A program made the translations under genes and the position numbers. DNA of 57,728 bases from CAYUCJ01 sp049282265 (lineage in GTDB: Bacteria; Desulfobacterota; DSM-4660; Desulfatiglandales; Desulfatiglandaceae), in contig JBAPTR010000319.1 of NCBI GenBank assembly GCA_049282265.1, forward strand, positions 1 through 57,728. Reading direction: 5' to 3'. Below, piece by piece: positions 9,492-16,265 of the stretch; within the stretch, counting starts at the first letter, position 1, and every line of letters starts with the position of its first letter. The notes under the pieces were generated by a model that searched no databases, had not been told where the DNA came from, and saw nothing but the letters and a program-made list of their open reading frames with translations.

Positions 9492-9953
9492 TCAATACCT
9501 CACCGGTTCCGGTTCTTTTTTCACCAGAAAAATTGAGCAAGGCATTTTCCGAATAAGCTGTTCATTGCTGGCTCCAAAGAGAAAGTGCTCCAAATGTCCC
9601 TCCTCATGGGCAAGCATGATGATGAGGTCTATGTTTTTTTCCTGAACTACTTTTAAGATCTCCTTTGTGGGTTCCCCCGGTTTGATCAGTTCTTCTACGA
9701 CCAGGTCGTCTGTTTTCTCCGAAGCTATAATGGCATCCAGATCCGCCTTTGCCTTTTCCTGAATTCTCTTGTATTCTCCTTTCAGGGATACCATTGGCAA
9801 GTTCCATCCCTCGTATCCGAACGGGTTATGAATCACGTGAATGACGTAAAGTTCGGCCCCGCATTCTTCGGCCATGGACATGCCGTAACGGACGGCCTTC
9901 CGGCAGTATTGGGTCATTCGGCTTACAACCAAGATTCGTTTTATATCTTTCAT
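9492..9953 (-). CDS. Universal stress protein, UspA family
   Basis: The product is a 153-residue Usp protein. It starts with KRILVVSRMTQYCRKAV, has ELYVIHVIHNPFG in strand 2, and ends with MLAHEEGHLEHFLFGASNEQLIRKMPCSIFLVK, cut here into the usual last helix and strand. The exact ATP-binding G-2x-G-9x-G motif is not preserved (AHEEGHLEHFLFGAS), so it may not bind ATP like the copy at 2392. The ATG at 9953 follows a strong AGGAGG site; the 36 codons open upstream have no family similarity. It heads the long minus-strand stress block. A conserved 56-bp upstream block lies 35 bp before its start. Confidence 0.85.
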   Translation of the reverse strand: MKDIKRILVVSRMTQYCRKAVRYGMSMAEECGAELYVIHVIHNPFGYEGWNLPMVSLKGEYKRIQEKAKADLDAIIASEKTDDLVVEELIKPGEPTKEILKVVQEKNIDLIIMLAHEEGHLEHFLFGASNEQLIRKMPCSIFLVKKEPEPVRY

Positions 9954-9987
9954 CACTTTCCTCCTTTTTTTTATTCTATTTGGAATA

Positions 9988-10043
9988 TACCATATGAGCA
10001 AGTTATTTCGCCAGCATTTCAATAGTATTACAATCCGGAAAGG
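9988..10043 (-). promoter_or_regulatory. Conserved upstream block of the usp-htrA operon
   Basis: This block aligns without gaps to 29230-29285, upstream of the second htrA operon, at about 38 of 56 positions. The best-kept parts on the minus strand are CCTTTC, GATTGTAAT, TGAAATGC and TATGGTA. TATGGTA could act as a -10 element. No good -35 hexamer is seen, so an activator-dependent promoter is plausible. This is inference from the two copies only. Confidence 0.5.
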
Positions 10044-10062
10044 TTTGCGCAGGGAGGTCACA

Positions 10063-10077
10063 ATGAACTTCGTTCAT
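10063..10077. promoter_or_regulatory. Small perfect palindrome between divergent usp and DUF134 genes
   Basis: ATGAAC and GTTCAT form 6-bp perfect arms around TTC. The palindrome lies in the 223-bp divergent intergenic region, about 110 bp from either start codon. It may be an operator, but no function can be shown. Confidence 0.3.
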
Positions 10078-10118
10078 GTATTTTGACAATATAATGAGCG
10101 CAGGCCAATAAAAAATCC

Positions 10119-10146
10119 TTGACTAACACAAGGCTGTAGTTATATT
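10119..10146 (+). promoter_or_regulatory. Sigma-70-type promoter of the DUF134 gene
   Basis: TTGACT at 10119-10124 and TATATT at 10141-10146 are separated by 16 bp, 31 bp ahead of the DUF134 start codon. The -10 box overlaps the first base pairs of a palindrome described separately. Confidence 0.55.
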
Positions 10147-10164
10147 ATGGGCACAAGCTCATAA
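10145..10164. promoter_or_regulatory. Operator-like palindrome at the DUF134 promoter
   Basis: TTATGGGC and GCTCATAA are inverted repeats (7 of 8 pairs) around ACAA. The site covers the end of the -10 box and the likely transcription start, immediately before the ribosome site. This is where a repressor, possibly the DUF134 protein itself, would bind. A related half site ATAATGAGC lies at 10091-10099. Confidence 0.45.
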
Positions 10165-10176
10165 CTGGAGGTGCCA

Positions 10177-10512
10177 ATGCCAAGGCCCAGAAAACGCAGA
10201 TTTGTACAGGGACATCCCATTGTTGATGCCTTTGTGCCCAACCGGATGCCCCTGTGGGGAGGGGGAGAGGTTTTTCTGCCCATTGAGGGGCTGGAGGCCA
10301 TAAGATTGAGTGACTTCCAAGGGTTGGATCACGAGACAGCAGCAAAGATGATGGATATCTCCCGGCAAACGTTCGGAAGGGTCCTGGCAGAGGCGAGGAG
10401 CATCATCGCCGATGCCCTGGTTATGGGGAAAACCCTTAGAATCGAGGGCGGCGATTTTGATATGCCGCCCCAGGGAAGACGGCGCCGCCGGGGAAGAGGC
10501 GGCCGACTTTGA
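10177..10512 (+). CDS. DUF134 (UPF0251) predicted DNA-binding protein
   Basis: The product is 111 residues. The N-terminal basic stretch MPRPRKRRFVQ is typical of the DUF134 family. A central sigma-70 region-4-like helix-turn-helix follows (LSDFQGLDHETAAKMMDISRQT, split by the turn, residues about 43-65), and the C-terminus is an Arg/Gly-rich tail. The ATG at 10177 has a CTGGAG ribosome site 6 bp upstream; a GTG two codons earlier is less likely. Members usually sit beside DUF5320 and dinitrogenase-cofactor-like (NifX/NifB-type) or Mrp/NBP35-type genes. Here only DUF5320 follows. A role as local regulator acting on the palindrome at its own promoter is inferred. Confidence 0.85.
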   Translation: MPRPRKRRFVQGHPIVDAFVPNRMPLWGGGEVFLPIEGLEAIRLSDFQGLDHETAAKMMDISRQTFGRVLAEARSIIADALVMGKTLRIEGGDFDMPPQGRRRRRGRGGRL

Positions 10513-10527
10513 AAGGAGGTATTTGGT

Positions 10528-10890
10528 ATGCCTGGATTTAATGGAACAGGGCCCATGGGCCGGGGAGCTATGACGGGATGGGGACAAGGCTATTGCAACC
10601 CATCCGGGAGATCTTATGCAAGGGCTGGTCTTGGAAGAGGCCGCGGCATGAGAGGAGGGTCCGGGCCTGGTATGGGCCGAGGCTTTGGTCGAGGTTACGG
10701 TAGGCGAGGGGCTTACGCGGCACCGGGAGGCTCGTACCCACCGGCCTCCGGCGGTGGGTACGGCACTTACGGCATGAAGCCTGAAGAGGAGGCCAACGTG
10801 TTGAAGGCAGAGGCAGGTGCCATGAGGAGCGAGCTTGATGCCATAAACAGGCGCATTGAAGAACTCGAGTCTGAATCATCAAAAGGCTGA
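10528..10890 (+). CDS. DUF5320 family Gly/Arg-rich small protein
   Basis: The 120-residue product begins with the family hallmark MPGFNGTGPMGRGAMTGWG and has the short Cys-containing stretch GYCNP. A low-complexity Gly/Arg/Tyr region runs over residues 28-80. The last 40 residues form a charged heptad-like helix (EEEANVLKAEAGAMRSEL) that could make a coiled coil. It follows DUF134 by 15 bp with an AAAGGAGG ribosome site, so the two are an operon. No biochemical function is known. The usual context suggests a link to iron-sulfur or molybdenum-cofactor handling, which I cannot test here. Confidence 0.8.
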   Translation: MPGFNGTGPMGRGAMTGWGQGYCNPSGRSYARAGLGRGRGMRGGSGPGMGRGFGRGYGRRGAYAAPGGSYPPASGGGYGTYGMKPEEEANVLKAEAGAMRSELDAINRRIEELESESSKG

Positions 10891-10916
10891 CGGGTCTTCT
10901 ATGCGATTCAAACCAT

Positions 10917-10949
10917 CCCGGGTCTCCGGGTGGAAACCGGAGACCCGGG
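10917..10949 (+). terminator. Strong GC hairpin after DUF5320
   Basis: CCCGGGTCTCCGG (10917-10929) and CCGGAGACCCGGG (10937-10949) form a perfect 13-bp stem with a 7-nt loop, 26 bp past the DUF5320 stop. No T-run follows, so it may be a processing or stability hairpin rather than a classical intrinsic terminator. Confidence 0.5.
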
Positions 10950-11045
10950 TTCGAAAGGGTCAAAGTTTCCAAAAATCGACTGCACGAAAACAATTCCGCG
11001 GCCGGTCTTGACCAATGCCTGAGAGAAATGATAGAGAAATCTATT

Positions 11046-11132
11046 ATTGATGACTTTGTAAAAAGCTGGTTTATGCCGCGAGCGGCAGCCTATGAGCAAC
11101 GAAGTGGAGCCGAACCTGACACTCTTTTCCAG
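11046..11132 (+). repeat. Dispersed repeat copy A
   Basis: About 87 bp begins with a TTGATGACTT(T/C)GTAA end, includes the small palindrome GCCGC-GA-GCGGC, and ends near CTGACACTCTTTTCCAG. It matches copy B at 21157-21243 (opposite strand) at roughly 85 percent by eye. Confidence 0.75.
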
Positions 11133-11343
11133 ACCCTTTCTAAACACTTCGGAGGGGATGGACGCTGATTTGGGGCTCAGCGTAAATTCATATAAGCGCT
11201 TGGGGATTGGGAGGCTTAAACCCCAAATAGCCGTCCATGTCGGTGTTTGGTGCCAAGTGCTCCATGAGAAAGGGTCTGAAAAAGAGTCTCACGCCCGTCT
11301 CCCTGACTCCGGCGGATGAGACGACTTCGTTGGAAGTCATCAT

Positions 11344-11466
11344 CGTGCCCGTGGACGGGCACGCAAATCAATTGGGGTGCTTTGCAACCCGTTGATTTGT
11401 AAGGAAACCGAAAATCGCACTTTTCGGTTTCCGTCAGTAAAAAGTCCTGAGGACCGGACTTTTTAC
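11344..11466. repeat. Four consecutive hairpins inside the composite element
   Basis: Stems: CGTGCCCG/CGGGCACG (11344-11363); CAAATCAA/TTGATTTG (11364-11399); GGAAACCGAAAA/TTTTCGGTTTCC (11403-11432, perfect 12 bp); GTAAAAAGTCC/GGACTTTTTAC (11437-11466, perfect 11 bp). The last has a T-run in its 3-prime arm. Such a series could fold as RNA or stall transcription from either side. Confidence 0.6.
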
Positions 11467-11518
11467 GGTTTCATCATTATTGGTCACCTTGAAATAACCA
11501 TCTCGGCGGAGGTCGGAC

Positions 11519-12295
11519 ATGGCTTACTCTAGCGTCATCCTGGAGCAGACGGATCATTTGGGGACCATCACCTTGAATCGTCCGAAACAGCTCAACACAT
11601 TCAATCCATCCCTTGCAAAGGAACTCCATCAGGCCTTGACGGAATTGGAATCAAACCAGGCCGTGAGGGTCATCATACTGAAGGGTGCGGGCAGGGCCTT
11701 TTGTGCCGGTATAGATGTGAAGGATTTTTTTGGGAAAACCGCTTCGGAATATCGCGAGTGGATTGGGTTGATGGAGGCACCGCTGTTTGAAATCAGCAGG
11801 ATGAGCAAGCCGGTCATCGCCCAGGTGCACGGTGTTGCGGCTGCAAACGGGGCCGGCCTTGTGGCGGCCGCCGACCTGGCCATTGCCGCGGATGATGCAC
11901 GTCTGGGACTTACGGCCATCAATGTGGGACTCAATTGCATAGGGCCGGTGGTTCCCGTGACACGTTCCGTCGGCAGAAAGAGGGCACTGGAACTCTTGCT
12001 GTATGGCGAACTCATAGGAGCAGGCGAGGCGCTCAAAATGGGCCTCGTGAACCGGGTTGTGCCATTGGCCGACCTGGAAACCGAGACACGGGACTGGGCA
12101 TTGAAACTGGCAAAAAAAAGCCCGGTTGCCGTGCAGCTCAGCAAAGAGGCCTTCTACGCTGCGGCAGACCTGGATTACTATAAATCATTTCAATACATGA
12201 ACGAGGCCTTTGCCCGCCTCTGCACCACGGAGGATGCAGGGGAAGGTATACGTGCCTTCCTGGAAAAGCGGGATCCGGAGTGGAAGGAGCGCTAG
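11519..12295 (+). CDS. Enoyl-CoA hydratase/isomerase family protein (crotonase)
   Basis: The 258-residue crotonase-fold protein acts on an acyl-CoA thioester. The oxyanion-hole strand AFCAGIDVKDF is at residues 60-70 and VHGVAAANGAGLVAAADL at about 100-117. The segment ARLGLTAINVGLNC holds the region that carries the catalytic Glu in classical hydratases, but the usual E..LG pattern is altered (DDARLGLT), so hydratase activity is uncertain. Isomerase, lyase or decarboxylase activity is possible. The ATG at 11519 follows a GGAGG site by 6 bp. It converges with the flavoprotein gene, 19 bp away. No beta-oxidation genes are nearby. Confidence 0.85.
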   Translation: MAYSSVILEQTDHLGTITLNRPKQLNTFNPSLAKELHQALTELESNQAVRVIILKGAGRAFCAGIDVKDFFGKTASEYREWIGLMEAPLFEISRMSKPVIAQVHGVAAANGAGLVAAADLAIAADDARLGLTAINVGLNCIGPVVPVTRSVGRKRALELLLYGELIGAGEALKMGLVNRVVPLADLETETRDWALKLAKKSPVAVQLSKEAFYAAADLDYYKSFQYMNEAFARLCTTEDAGEGIRAFLEKRDPEWKER

Positions 12296-12314
12296 CCCGA
12301 AAAGCATTCCTTGT

Positions 12315-13655
12315 TCACATCTTTTTCAACAGCTGGTTTGCGGCCGTGAGCAAAGGGTCCCACACCGGGCCGAAGGGTGGGGCATAGGCGAGGTCGGACT
12401 GACTGAAAGCCTCGACGGTCATACCGGCGTGCAAGGCTACCGCCGCGGCGTCTATCCGGTGGGCCGCCCCCTCTTTCCCCACCATCTGTACCCCGAGCAG
12501 GCGGCCGGATTTCCTGTCGCCCACCATCTGCACCCCAATGGCGGATGCCCCCGGGTGGGCATGTGCACGGGTTCTTCCCTTGATCATGACTTCAATGGGT
12601 TCAAAACCGGCCGCGAGGGCCTCCGCCGGATTCAGGCCGGTGCGGGCCACCTGGAGTTCGAACACCTTGAAAACCGCAGTCCCCGCAATGCCGGGAAGCC
12701 TCTTCTCGCTGCCGGTCACATTGTCGGCAACCGCCCACCCTGTGCGGTTGGCCCGCAAGGCAAGAGGAATCCACGTTTTTTGACCGGTTACGATATGATA
12801 GGCATCCGCACAGTCCCCGGCGGCATAGATATTCCGGTGTGACGTACGCAGGGATTTGTCCACGGCAATGGATTTCTTGATGCCCAGGTCGAGTCCGGCA
12901 TTTTCGGCCAGCTCGGATTTGGGCTTCACCCCGATGGCCACCAGGACCATTTCGGCCTCAAGCACCAGGTCCGTGCAGGGCACCTTGAGCCCCCCGTCCA
13001 CTTGCTCTATCCCGTTCACATCGTGACCTGCATAGAGCCTGGCACCGTTTTTCTCAACCTCCTCCCTGACCATGAGAGAGAGATCTTCCTGCATCCACGG
13101 GAGAAAGACGGGCCTCGGTTTTACCATCACCACTTCAATGTTTCTGCCGCGGAGGGCCTCACACATCTCCAGGGCGATATAACCCATTCCAATAATGATC
13201 GCCTGTTTGACTTTATTTTCGGCTATGAATCCCTTGATTCTTCTCCCGTCGTCCAGACTCTTGAGGCCCATGACCCCGGGAAGGTCAAAGCCCGGAAGGT
13301 CGGGGATTATGCAAGACGCCCCCGTGGCGACAAGCAAATTGTCATAGGACACCTGGAATGCATTCCCGTCAACGGTGGTTCCCTGAACTGTTTTTTGCGC
13401 AGGATCGATAGCTTCCACCCGGTGACCCGTTCTGAGGTCTATGCCCTGTTTTTCCCGGAACACCTGCGGTCGTCTGACAATGAGGTCATCCATTTCCCTC
13501 GCAGAATCCGCCATATTGTATGGCATCCCGCAGGCGCTGTATGAGACATCCCAGGTCTGCTCGAGGACAGTCACCTCCATCTCGGGTTTTTTTCTCTTTG
13601 CCCGGCTTGCCGCGCTCATGCCGGCCGCATCACCACCGATGATCACGAATCTCAT
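12315..13655 (-). CDS. CoA-disulfide reductase/NADH oxidase-like flavoprotein
   Basis: The product is a 446-residue FAD- and NAD(P)H-dependent oxidoreductase of the pyridine nucleotide-disulfide family. An N-terminal FAD motif VIIGGDAAGMSAA comes first. The single redox Cys42 in SYSACGMPY is the mark of the CoA-disulfide reductase, NADH oxidase and polysulfide-reductase group. A second dinucleotide fold (IIGMGYIALEMCE) follows, then the FAD motif NIYAAGDCA and a C-terminal dimerisation domain. The ATG at 13655 has a GGGGAGGAA site and overlaps the radical SAM stop as ATGA; the frame is open 51 codons upstream inside that gene. Likely substrates are CoA disulfides, persulfides or oxygen. In an anaerobe, polysulfide or CoA-persulfide reduction is attractive but unproven. 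Confidence 0.88.
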   Translation of the reverse strand: MRFVIIGGDAAGMSAASRAKRKKPEMEVTVLEQTWDVSYSACGMPYNMADSAREMDDLIVRRPQVFREKQGIDLRTGHRVEAIDPAQKTVQGTTVDGNAFQVSYDNLLVATGASCIIPDLPGFDLPGVMGLKSLDDGRRIKGFIAENKVKQAIIIGMGYIALEMCEALRGRNIEVVMVKPRPVFLPWMQEDLSLMVREEVEKNGARLYAGHDVNGIEQVDGGLKVPCTDLVLEAEMVLVAIGVKPKSELAENAGLDLGIKKSIAVDKSLRTSHRNIYAAGDCADAYHIVTGQKTWIPLALRANRTGWAVADNVTGSEKRLPGIAGTAVFKVFELQVARTGLNPAEALAAGFEPIEVMIKGRTRAHAHPGASAIGVQMVGDRKSGRLLGVQMVGKEGAAHRIDAAAVALHAGMTVEAFSQSDLAYAPPFGPVWDPLLTAANQLLKKM

Positions 13656-14602
13656 GCTGTTTCCTCCCCATCTGAGCGGGCTGCATAGTAAGTCATCCCA
13701 TCCCTCCGCTCCGTAACGACCTGTTGACTCCGTGTCAGCTTTCCCAGGTATTTTGAAACCTCGTTCATGTGCATCCCGAAAACCTCTCCGATTTGTTCCC
13801 CTGTGCAAGGCCTCCGTTTCAACATGGCAAGAATGGCATCCCGGCTTGCATAAAAATGGCTTTCGGGTTTTGCCTTGAACTCGGCAATGATCTCCGCAGG
13901 TGGGTCGAACAGGGTGGACAGGGCCTCCATCTCTTCTCTGGCGAGGGGAAGGGCTGAAACCTCAGCAGGCGGCCTGACAGCGGTATTTAGCTGTACACGG
14001 TCCGGCGCTATACCCTTGGCCAGTTCTGCAATTTTTTTCACGTCTTCCGGAGCCGCGTTTATCCCCTTGATAAGGAAAACTTCCAGGAACAAGGTTCCCG
14101 TATATTCCCTGCGAAAGGCCTTTTCTCCTTCCACCAGCATATCAAACCGGAGTGCGGGATGCGGGCGGTTTACCAGGCCGTATGATGCGTCATCCCAACC
14201 GCTGAGAGAGACCTTGACAATGCTGGCATGGGAAGCGCCTTTTCGAACCTCGGGAAGATAGAGCATAGTGCCATTAGTCAGGAGCAAAGCGGGAATATCG
14301 CTGTTTTCGCGGATAAATTCCAGAACCTCTCCAAAACGGGAATGGAGCGTCGGCTCCCCGGAGCCGGAAAGGGTAATGTAATCGGCCTCCCCGTTGGTTG
14401 CAAGCCAGTCTTTGAGTTCTGAAATCACTTCTGCCGCGGGCACATACTCTTTCCGTTCGATGCAGGTTTCCTTGGTGCGCCCGAGCTGGCAAAAAATGCA
14501 GTCGAGACTGCAGGTCTTGGGTTTACTCAGGTCCACCCCCAGTGAACGGCCAAATCGGCGAGACGGTACCGGCCCGAATAGATAGCGGTATTTTCCCGGC
14601 AT
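13652..14602 (-). CDS. Radical SAM protein (COG0731 type)
   Basis: The 316-residue protein has the [4Fe-4S]/SAM motif CSLDCIFC (CxxxCxxC) at about residues 31-38. YITLSGSGEPTLH, the SAM-contacting GGE-like region, lies near 75-87, and NTAVRPP lies in the second half of the barrel. The C-terminal 70 residues look like a winged helix (LAMLKRRPCTGEQIGEVFGM), an addition that suggests nucleic acid or partner binding. Members of COG0731 relate to the wyosine-base enzymes, but the bacterial ones are uncharacterised. It overlaps the flavoprotein gene by 4 bp, so the flavoprotein could supply or recycle reducing equivalents. The ribosome site is weak. Confidence 0.88.
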   Translation of the reverse strand: MPGKYRYLFGPVPSRRFGRSLGVDLSKPKTCSLDCIFCQLGRTKETCIERKEYVPAAEVISELKDWLATNGEADYITLSGSGEPTLHSRFGEVLEFIRENSDIPALLLTNGTMLYLPEVRKGASHASIVKVSLSGWDDASYGLVNRPHPALRFDMLVEGEKAFRREYTGTLFLEVFLIKGINAAPEDVKKIAELAKGIAPDRVQLNTAVRPPAEVSALPLAREEMEALSTLFDPPAEIIAEFKAKPESHFYASRDAILAMLKRRPCTGEQIGEVFGMHMNEVSKYLGKLTRSQQVVTERRDGMTYYAARSDGEETA

Positions 14603-14804
14603 GGCGTTACGACCCCATTTTTCTATTTGAATTTTTGATCATCCCTGGTGCGCAGTGAATGCCAAGGTCCTCAGTCCTCCAATCATCATAGCCCTTTCAA
14701 TTCCTAAAACGCAAGCTGCATCAACGCCCGTGATCCACCATCGCGGCATTATTCTGCGGCGCATGGCCAAAATTAGGCGGTGGATTTGGGAATGACTTCA
14801 CACC

Positions 14805-14833
14805 TTGACACGCGCAGGAGTTTTCTTTATACT
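14805..14833 (+). promoter_or_regulatory. Near-consensus sigma-70 promoter for the RDD gene
   Basis: TTGACA (14805-14810), a 17-bp spacer and TATACT (14828-14833) form a near-perfect promoter pointing at the RDD protein gene 222 bp downstream. Repeat copy C lies in the resulting leader. The rest of the 453-bp gap holds no gene that I can support. Confidence 0.7.
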
Positions 14834-14876
14834 ACGTTCCAAAAGAGAGTTGTTTTATTCGTTTCTATTCCTTAGT

Positions 14877-14935
14877 TTGATGAAATCGTAAAAAGCGCGC
14901 CCATGGGCACGATGATGATTTTTTACGAAGTCATC
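14877..14935 (+). repeat. Dispersed palindromic repeat copy C
   Basis: The 59-bp imperfect palindrome has a left end TTGATGAAATCGTAAAAAGC and a right end TTTTTTACGAAGTCATC that is its near-inverse, with CCATGGG in the centre. It matches copy D (29166-29224) at about 78 percent, and the two ends of the composite element at 11.3-11.5 kb. Confidence 0.75.
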
Positions 14936-15055
14936 TTGTTTCCGTTCCGAAAGACGGATTCCCCGTCATTGATAAACCGGCTTTTCAACCGTTTGTGCAT
15001 ATTTTTGGGAAATGATTGTCAGAGATGGCCTGTTGAAACAAAGGGAGGAAAGCAC

Positions 15056-15565
15056 ATGAACGAAGAAGGAAACGTCCAGCCAGGAACCGTACCCCCTGAA
15101 CCCCCTAAGGCAAAACCCCTAGACATCGCAAATGCAAAGGCCGATCCGGTGAAACGGATCATTGCTATGGTCATAGACGGTGTTGCTGCCACAATCGTGG
15201 GGTTTATTCCCTTTGTGGGGGGAATTATTGGCGCTCTGTATATGCTCTTACGGGACGCCCTGCCCATCGAGGCCCTCGAGTATAAGAGTATAGGCAAGAA
15301 ATTGCTGAAGTTGTCCGTGGTGAGGACCGAGGGCCCGGCTTCCAAAATCGATTATGCCACCTCTGCCAAGAGAAACTGGATGTTCGCGCTCGGCCCGATC
15401 ATGATGTTTCTCCTCTTCATACCGATCATTGGATGGATCCTCGATATCCTGATCGGGATTGCCTGTCTTGTCCTCGTTATCATTGAACTCGTTAAGATTT
15501 TCACTGATAAACAAGGGCTCAGGATGGGGGACAAAATGGCAGGCACCAGGGTGGTCGAAGATTAG
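15056..15565 (+). CDS. RDD family membrane protein
   Basis: The 169-residue inner-membrane protein has a Pro-rich N-terminal tail (residues 8-25). The RDD core has a hydrophobic segment VIDGVAATIVGFIPFVGGI, a second short segment, and two long C-terminal segments around residues 110-145. It ends with the family-typical GLRMGDKMAGTRVV. The R and two D positions of the RDD domain are recognisable (MVIDG, GDKMAGT). I start it at the ATG at 15056, behind GGGAGGAA; the open frame to 14903 runs through the repeat and is not supported. The function is unknown; some family members are linked to ion transport. It converges with the acyl-CoA synthetase subunit. Confidence 0.8.
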   Translation: MNEEGNVQPGTVPPEPPKAKPLDIANAKADPVKRIIAMVIDGVAATIVGFIPFVGGIIGALYMLLRDALPIEALEYKSIGKKLLKLSVVRTEGPASKIDYATSAKRNWMFALGPIMMFLLFIPIIGWILDILIGIACLVLVIIELVKIFTDKQGLRMGDKMAGTRVVED

Positions 15566-15584
15566 ACGGCCTGGTCGCTCCTGC

Positions 15585-16265
15585 TTACCTGCCGATCAGC
15601 ATGATCCTGGCGTCTGCTACCATACACTGTTCCGGGGAGCAGAGGACGGGGTTCAGGTCAATGGATTCAATGAATTCGTGGATATCCATGACCAGGTCGG
15701 AAAAGGAAAGGAGTGCCCTGGTCAAGGCTTCTCTGTTAACGGGTTTTGATCCCCGGTACCCTTCCAGGAGGCGATGGGCCTTCAGGTTTTTGATCATGTA
15801 GGGCACGTCCTGTTCTTTGAGGGGAGCCATTCTCAGCACCGTGTCCTTGTAGATTTCCACTTCAGTGCCTCCCATCCCGAAGAGGATGACCGGGCCGAAC
15901 TGCTCGTCCATTTTGGCCCCAATCATCAACTCCATACCTGAGACCATTTCTTCCACCAACATGCCCGCGAATCCTTCCATTTGACTGAATGCCTGGAAGG
16001 TATCGTTGAGCCATTCATCATTGTCGATGCCTGTCACGACTCCTCCCACATCCGATTTGTGCAGAATCTTTGGTGAAACCACCTTGGCGACCACCGGAAA
16101 ACCGCGCTCCCGGACAAACTGGAGTGCTTCCTCCGGGTTCGCGGCCCACGTGAATCGGGGAACAGCGATTCCATAGGAACGCAAGATGCTCTTGGCATCG
16201 GGTTCAAGAACCCATCCATTGCTTTTTGATGTGTCGAGTACTGTCGCGATCTCTTTTTTCAGCAT
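15585..16265 (-). CDS. ADP-forming acyl-CoA synthetase, beta (ATP-grasp) subunit
   Basis: The 226-residue protein is an ATP-grasp domain of the acetate-CoA ligase (ADP-forming) family. Visible parts are the start of the fold SYGIAVPRF, the ATP-binding FPVVAKVVSPKILHKSD (the lysine and HKSD are the usual contacts), VGGVVTGI, and the metal-binding end SIDLNPVLC. With the alpha subunit it converts acyl-CoA, ADP and Pi to acid, ATP and CoA, an energy-conserving step in anaerobes. I use the ATG at 16265, 8 bp after AGGAGG; the in-frame GTG at 16274 is possible. It overlaps the alpha-subunit stop by 7 bp, which implies coupling and equal production. Confidence 0.9.
   Translation of the reverse strand: MLKKEIATVLDTSKSNGWVLEPDAKSILRSYGIAVPRFTWAANPEEALQFVRERGFPVVAKVVSPKILHKSDVGGVVTGIDNDEWLNDTFQAFSQMEGFAGMLVEEMVSGMELMIGAKMDEQFGPVILFGMGGTEVEIYKDTVLRMAPLKEQDVPYMIKNLKAHRLLEGYRGSKPVNREALTRALLSFSDLVMDIHEFIESIDLNPVLCSPEQCMVADARIMLIGR

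Larger units (their letters stand above)
11046..11476. repeat. Composite non-coding element with TIR-like ends
   Basis: The left end (TTGATGACTTTGTAAAAAG) and the inverted right end (AATGATGAAACCGTAAAAAG) are imperfect terminal inverted repeats. The stretch near 11121-11142 (AGACCCTTTCT) is repeated in inverted form at 11268-11290. The interior carries four hairpins in a row and no plausible gene. It fills most of the 628-bp gap between DUF5320 and the crotonase gene. It resembles a MITE or a pile-up of palindromic repeats; no target-site duplication is clear. Confidence 0.5.

Noticed and set aside
10007..10024. Sigma-54-like TGGC...TTGCT on the minus strand before usp
   Set aside because: The GG to GC distance is 13 bp instead of the strict 12, and the second copy of the block lacks the motif.
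10917..10949. Possible tRNA or riboswitch at the GC hairpin with a following GGTTCGAA
   Set aside because: Only a single hairpin; no cloverleaf arms or acceptor stem can be drawn around it.
14903..15055. N-terminal 51-codon extension of the RDD protein
   Set aside because: It runs through the palindromic repeat and leader; the downstream ATG has a strong ribosome site.
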